Below, piece after piece: positions 43,426 through 45,733 of a stretch of DNA of 45,733 nucleotides (its first letter is position 1; every line of letters starts with the position of its first letter). This DNA is from Sphingomonas sp. SCN 67-18 (GTDB lineage: Bacteria > Pseudomonadota > Alphaproteobacteria > Sphingomonadales > Sphingomonadaceae): assembly GCF_001724715.1 (NCBI RefSeq), contig NZ_MEFG01000028.1:1-45733 (forward strand), written 5' to 3'. The notes below the pieces were generated by a model. The model did no database searches. It was given only the letters and a program-made list of their open reading frames with translations, and was not told where the DNA came from. The position numbers and the translations under genes are program-made.

Positions 43426-43746
43426 CTAATTCACCCCGGTGCCGGGCGGCCTGCATTTCAGGTCGATCGCCAGCCGCGCCAGCTGGCTGGGATTGCCGCC
43501 CGCGCGCCGCATTTCCGCATCGACACAGCGTTGCTCGGGCGACTGTTCGTCGCGATGCCGCATGGCCCGGTCCAGCGCCAGCATATCCGCCAGTTCCGCC
43601 CGGCTGAACTGGCCGGGCTGCTTCGCCCCGCTCATCAGCGCCTCATAATTGGCCTGCGCGCGCCCGATGCGGGCGGGATCGACAGGCCCGTTGCCCAGCA
43701 ACAGCAGGCCCAGCCCGGTCATCAGGATCGCGGCGTTCCGGCGCAT
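43426..43746 (-). CDS. Small exported protein of unknown function
   Basis: A 106-residue protein with a signal peptide (MRRNAAILMTGLGLLLLGNG). The mature part is charged and predicted helical (ARIGRAQANYEALMSGAKQP, SRAELADMLALDRAMRHRDE) with two cysteines (RCVDAEM and LKCRPPG) that could pair. No family recognised. The ATG at 43746 has AAGGAG seven bases upstream on the minus strand; a TTG six bases ahead is rejected. A promoter-like TTGTTT-N17-GATATC lies upstream. Convergent with the TetR regulator. Confidence 0.75.
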   Translation of the reverse strand: MRRNAAILMTGLGLLLLGNGPVDPARIGRAQANYEALMSGAKQPGQFSRAELADMLALDRAMRHRDEQSPEQRCVDAEMRRAGGNPSQLARLAIDLKCRPPGTGVN

Positions 43747-43819
43747 GGCCAATCTCCTTCCATCACGGCCGATATCGGAGCCCTATGCGCCCGAAACAAG
43801 CCGGCGCAGCCACGCGCGT

Positions 43820-44410
43820 TCAGCGGCGCAGCAGGAAGATGGCGTGCTCGGCGCGGAAATTGGCGGCGGCGGCGGAGGTCAGCTGGTCGCCGGAGAGGAA
43901 CCATGCCTGCTCCACCACAATGCCCCGCTCCGCCACGAAAGCGCGAAAATCGTCGATGGTGACATGGTGGATATTGGGCGTTTCATACCAGGCGACCGGC
44001 AGCAGCCGCGTCACCGGCATCCGCCCGCCCCACATCAGCGAAAGCCGCACCCGCCAGTGCGCGAAATTGGGAAATGAGATGAAGGCGCGCCGGCCGATGC
44101 GGAGCAATTCCTCCACCACGCGGTCCGGCCGCATCGTCGTCTGCAGCGTCTGGCTGAGCAGCGCATAATCGAAGCTGCCGTCCGGATAGGCGGCCAGATC
44201 GGTATCGGCGTCGCCCTGGATGACGGACAGGCCCCGCGCCACCGCCGCCGAGACATTGGCCGGGTCCAGCTCCAGCCCGCGCGCGTCGATATCATGCTGG
44301 TCGCGCAGCGCCGCCATCAACGCGCCGTCGCCGCAGCCGACATCGAGCACCCGGCTGCCCGGCTGGATGGTGTCGGCGATGATCGCCAGGTCCGGGCGCA
44401 GCGCCGTCAT
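43820..44410 (-). CDS. metW: MetW, methionine biosynthesis protein
   Basis: SAM-methyltransferase-fold protein of 196 residues: [20 protein letters not shown] (motif I), [20 protein letters not shown] and [20 protein letters not shown]. The family is always found next to metX and is needed for, or boosts, acylhomoserine synthesis; it may act as a partner of MetX rather than as a methyltransferase. The start overlaps the metX stop (ATGA). About 70 bases after its stop lies the start of the small exported gene on the same strand. Confidence 0.95.
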   Translation of the reverse strand: MTALRPDLAIIADTIQPGSRVLDVGCGDGALMAALRDQHDIDARGLELDPANVSAAVARGLSVIQGDADTDLAAYPDGSFDYALLSQTLQTTMRPDRVVEELLRIGRRAFISFPNFAHWRVRLSLMWGGRMPVTRLLPVAWYETPNIHHVTIDDFRAFVAERGIVVEQAWFLSGDQLTSAAAANFRAEHAIFLLRR

Positions 44411-45549
44411 CGCTCGCCCGCCCGCAGAAATCCGTCCACCACCCGGTTCATCTCCGGCACGTCGAGCAGGAAGGCGTCATGGCCGAAGGGGCTGGACAGT
44501 TCCACAAAGCTCGCCCGCGCGCCCGCCGCGTTCAGCGCATGGACGATCGCGCGGGATTCCGCGGTGGGGTAAAGCCAGTCGGTATCGAAGCTGATCAGGC
44601 AGAAGCGCGCCCCGCCCTTGAACGCATTGGCAAGGTGGCCGCCATGTTCTTCCGCCAGGTCGAAATAATCCATCGCCCGGGTGATGTAGAGATAGCTGTT
44701 GGCGTCGAACCTGTCGGTAAAGCTCAGCCCCTGGTGCCGCAAATAGCTTTCCACCTGAAAATCGGCGTCGAAGCCGAAGCTCTTCGCCGTCCGCTTCTGC
44801 AGGCGGCGGCCGAACTTCTCGGTCAGCCCGGCTTCCGACAAATAGGTGATGTGCGCCGCCATGCGCGCCACCGCCAGCCCGGCGGTCGGCGGGTCGCCCG
44901 CGTCATAATAGGCCCCGCTCCGCCATTTCGGATCGGCCATGATCGCCTGTCTGCCGACCTCGTGAAAGGCGATGTTCTGAGCGGAATGGCGCGCGGTGGA
45001 GGCGATCACCACCGCCGCTTCCACGCGCTCGGGGAAGGTCGCGGGCCAGCTCAGCGCCTGCATTCCGCCCATCGATCCGCCGACCACGGCGCGCAGCCGC
45101 CGGATGCCGAGATGGTCGAGCAGCAGCGCCTGCGCACGCACCATGTCGCGGATGGTGACGATGGGGAAACGCATCGCATAGGGCGCGCCCTGCTTCGGGT
45201 CGGTGCTGGCGGGGCCGCTCGATCCCATGCAGCTGCCCAGCACATTGGCGCAGACGATGAAATGGCGCTCGGGGTCGATCGGCTTGCCCGGCCCCACCAT
45301 CCGCACCCACCAGCCCGGCTTGCCCGTCACCGGGTGAACGGAGGCGACATGCTGGTCGCCGGTCAGCGCATGGCAGATCAGGATGGCGTTGGAAGCATCG
45401 GCGTTCAGCGCGCCATAGGTTTCATAGGCGATGTCGACCGGCGCGAGCACGCCCCCGCCGTCGAGCTTGAGCGGCCCGGGCAGGCGGACGGTGCGGGCAA
45501 GGCCGAAACGGCTGTCTTCAGACACGCTGACGGCGCTACGGCTCGCCAC
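44407..45549 (-). CDS. metX: Homoserine O-acyltransferase
   Basis: Acylates homoserine in methionine synthesis; acetyl- or succinyl-CoA cannot be told from sequence alone. Alpha/beta hydrolase fold, 380 residues. Catalytic triad: S159 in [13 protein letters not shown]324 in SFDTDWLYP and H357 in FGHDAFLLD. Other marks: [21 protein letters not shown]. It starts at GTG (45549), preceded by AAGGCGGC. Only 43 bases separate it from divergent hisC, so there is no space for the SAM-II riboswitch that often precedes metX in alphaproteobacteria. It is coupled to metW by ATGA. Confidence 0.96.
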   Translation of the reverse strand: MASRSAVSVSEDSRFGLARTVRLPGPLKLDGGGVLAPVDIAYETYGALNADASNAILICHALTGDQHVASVHPVTGKPGWWVRMVGPGKPIDPERHFIVCANVLGSCMGSSGPASTDPKQGAPYAMRFPIVTIRDMVRAQALLLDHLGIRRLRAVVGGSMGGMQALSWPATFPERVEAAVVIASTARHSAQNIAFHEVGRQAIMADPKWRSGAYYDAGDPPTAGLAVARMAAHITYLSEAGLTEKFGRRLQKRTAKSFGFDADFQVESYLRHQGLSFTDRFDANSYLYITRAMDYFDLAEEHGGHLANAFKGGARFCLISFDTDWLYPTAESRAIVHALNAAGARASFVELSSPFGHDAFLLDVPEMNRVVDGFLRAGER

Positions 45550-45555
45550 GCCGCC

Positions 45556-45584
45556 TTGTCAATCGCGCGTGCACGGCGCTAAGG
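45556..45584 (+). promoter_or_regulatory. Candidate promoter of hisC
   Basis: TTGTCA (45556-45561), 17 bases, CTAAGG (45579-45584). Transcription would begin next to the ATG at 45593, giving a leaderless or nearly leaderless message. It shares the short gap with the metX promoter. Tentative. Confidence 0.35.
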
Positions 45585-45592
45585 CCGCGACG

Positions 45593-45733
45593 ATGACAAA
45601 GCCCGCCCCCAAAGACTGGATCATGGCCATCGCGCCTTACGTCCCCGGCAAGTCCAAGGCGGACGATGGGCGGGAGGTCGTAAAGCTCTCGTCCAACGAA
45701 AACCCCTTCGGTACGGCCGAGCCGGTGCGCGAG
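45593..45733 (+). CDS. hisC: Histidinol-phosphate aminotransferase (3' truncated by window end)
   Basis: Only the first 47 codons are in the window: [20 protein letters not shown], then [20 protein letters not shown]. The APYVPGKS and [10 protein letters not shown] motifs identify the HisC class of aminotransferases, which make histidinol phosphate with PLP and glutamate. HisC enzymes of this kind can also act on aromatic amino acid precursors. It starts at an ATG 43 bases from divergent metX. AAGG lies eight bases upstream as a weak ribosome site. The remainder of the gene is beyond the end of the window. Confidence 0.93.
   Translation, partial: MTKPAPKDWIMAIAPYVPGKSKADDGREVVKLSSNENPFGTAEPVRE

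Noticed and set aside
1-45733. Signs of a mobile element, defence system, CRISPR array or biosynthetic cluster
   Set aside because: No transposase, integrase, phage, toxin-antitoxin, restriction, Cas or NRPS/PKS-type gene, and no direct repeats or tRNA-flanked boundaries were seen; gene content is core.

Overview
This is a GC-rich chromosomal segment from an alphaproteobacterium, most probably a member of the Sphingomonadales. Four things point there: a PEPxxWA-CTERM surface protein, a SciP (DUF1153) cell-cycle regulator, the alphaproteobacterial long form of SerC followed by SerA, and a large TonB-dependent receptor beside a TetR regulator. Almost the whole window is coding. Operons are tight, with many 4-base stop/start overlaps. 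I see no insertion sequences, phage genes, CRISPR arrays, rRNA or tRNA. It reads as core genome, not an island.

Layout. 1-2075: a 5'-truncated serine hydrolase coupled to nudC. 2091-6025: pheA, a membrane-anchored cytochrome c, a LOG-family nucleotide hydrolase, an extensin-like lipoprotein and a PEP-CTERM protein. 6105-9095: serC-serA behind a structured leader. 9181-15084: hisZ, an alpha/beta hydrolase, purA, a ThuA-cupin fusion, a methyltransferase and a tiny EF-hand secreted protein. 15208-19021 (minus): a coupled dnaJ-like, yihY, fabI, aroC operon. 19132-21990 (plus): pdxH, fieF-like, phzF-like, rluE. 22006-24275 (minus): mnmA-roxA. 24417-26680: a small unknown protein, sciP, two GlsB/YeaQ stress membrane proteins and a SIMPL protein. 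26890-32463: an RND efflux adaptor and pump, then DUF445. 32470-35871: VOC protein, hisN, AsmA. 36024-40214: rpmI-rplT and pheS-pheT. 40266-43412: a TonB receptor divergent from a TetR regulator. 43426-45733: a small secreted protein, metW-metX, and the start of hisC.

How the genes work together. Much of the window is amino-acid and translation metabolism: serine (serC, serA), phenylalanine (pheA, aroC, pheST), histidine (hisZ, hisN, hisC, scattered), methionine (metX, metW), ribosome parts and modification (rpmI, rplT, rluE, roxA) and tRNA thiolation (mnmA). Envelope functions form the second theme: efflux, TonB uptake, AsmA, PEP-CTERM, extensin and SIMPL.

I did not find a convincing new multi-gene system. 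The best second-look items are regulatory: a perfect palindrome filling the core promoter of the TonB receptor; an intrinsic terminator whose T-tract is also the first codons of the next gene; a serC leader that can hide its own ribosome site; and an EcfG-like promoter before a stress membrane gene. Starts were adjusted wherever a Shine-Dalgarno site, a coupled overlap or family residue numbering favoured another codon; each case is explained in its entry.
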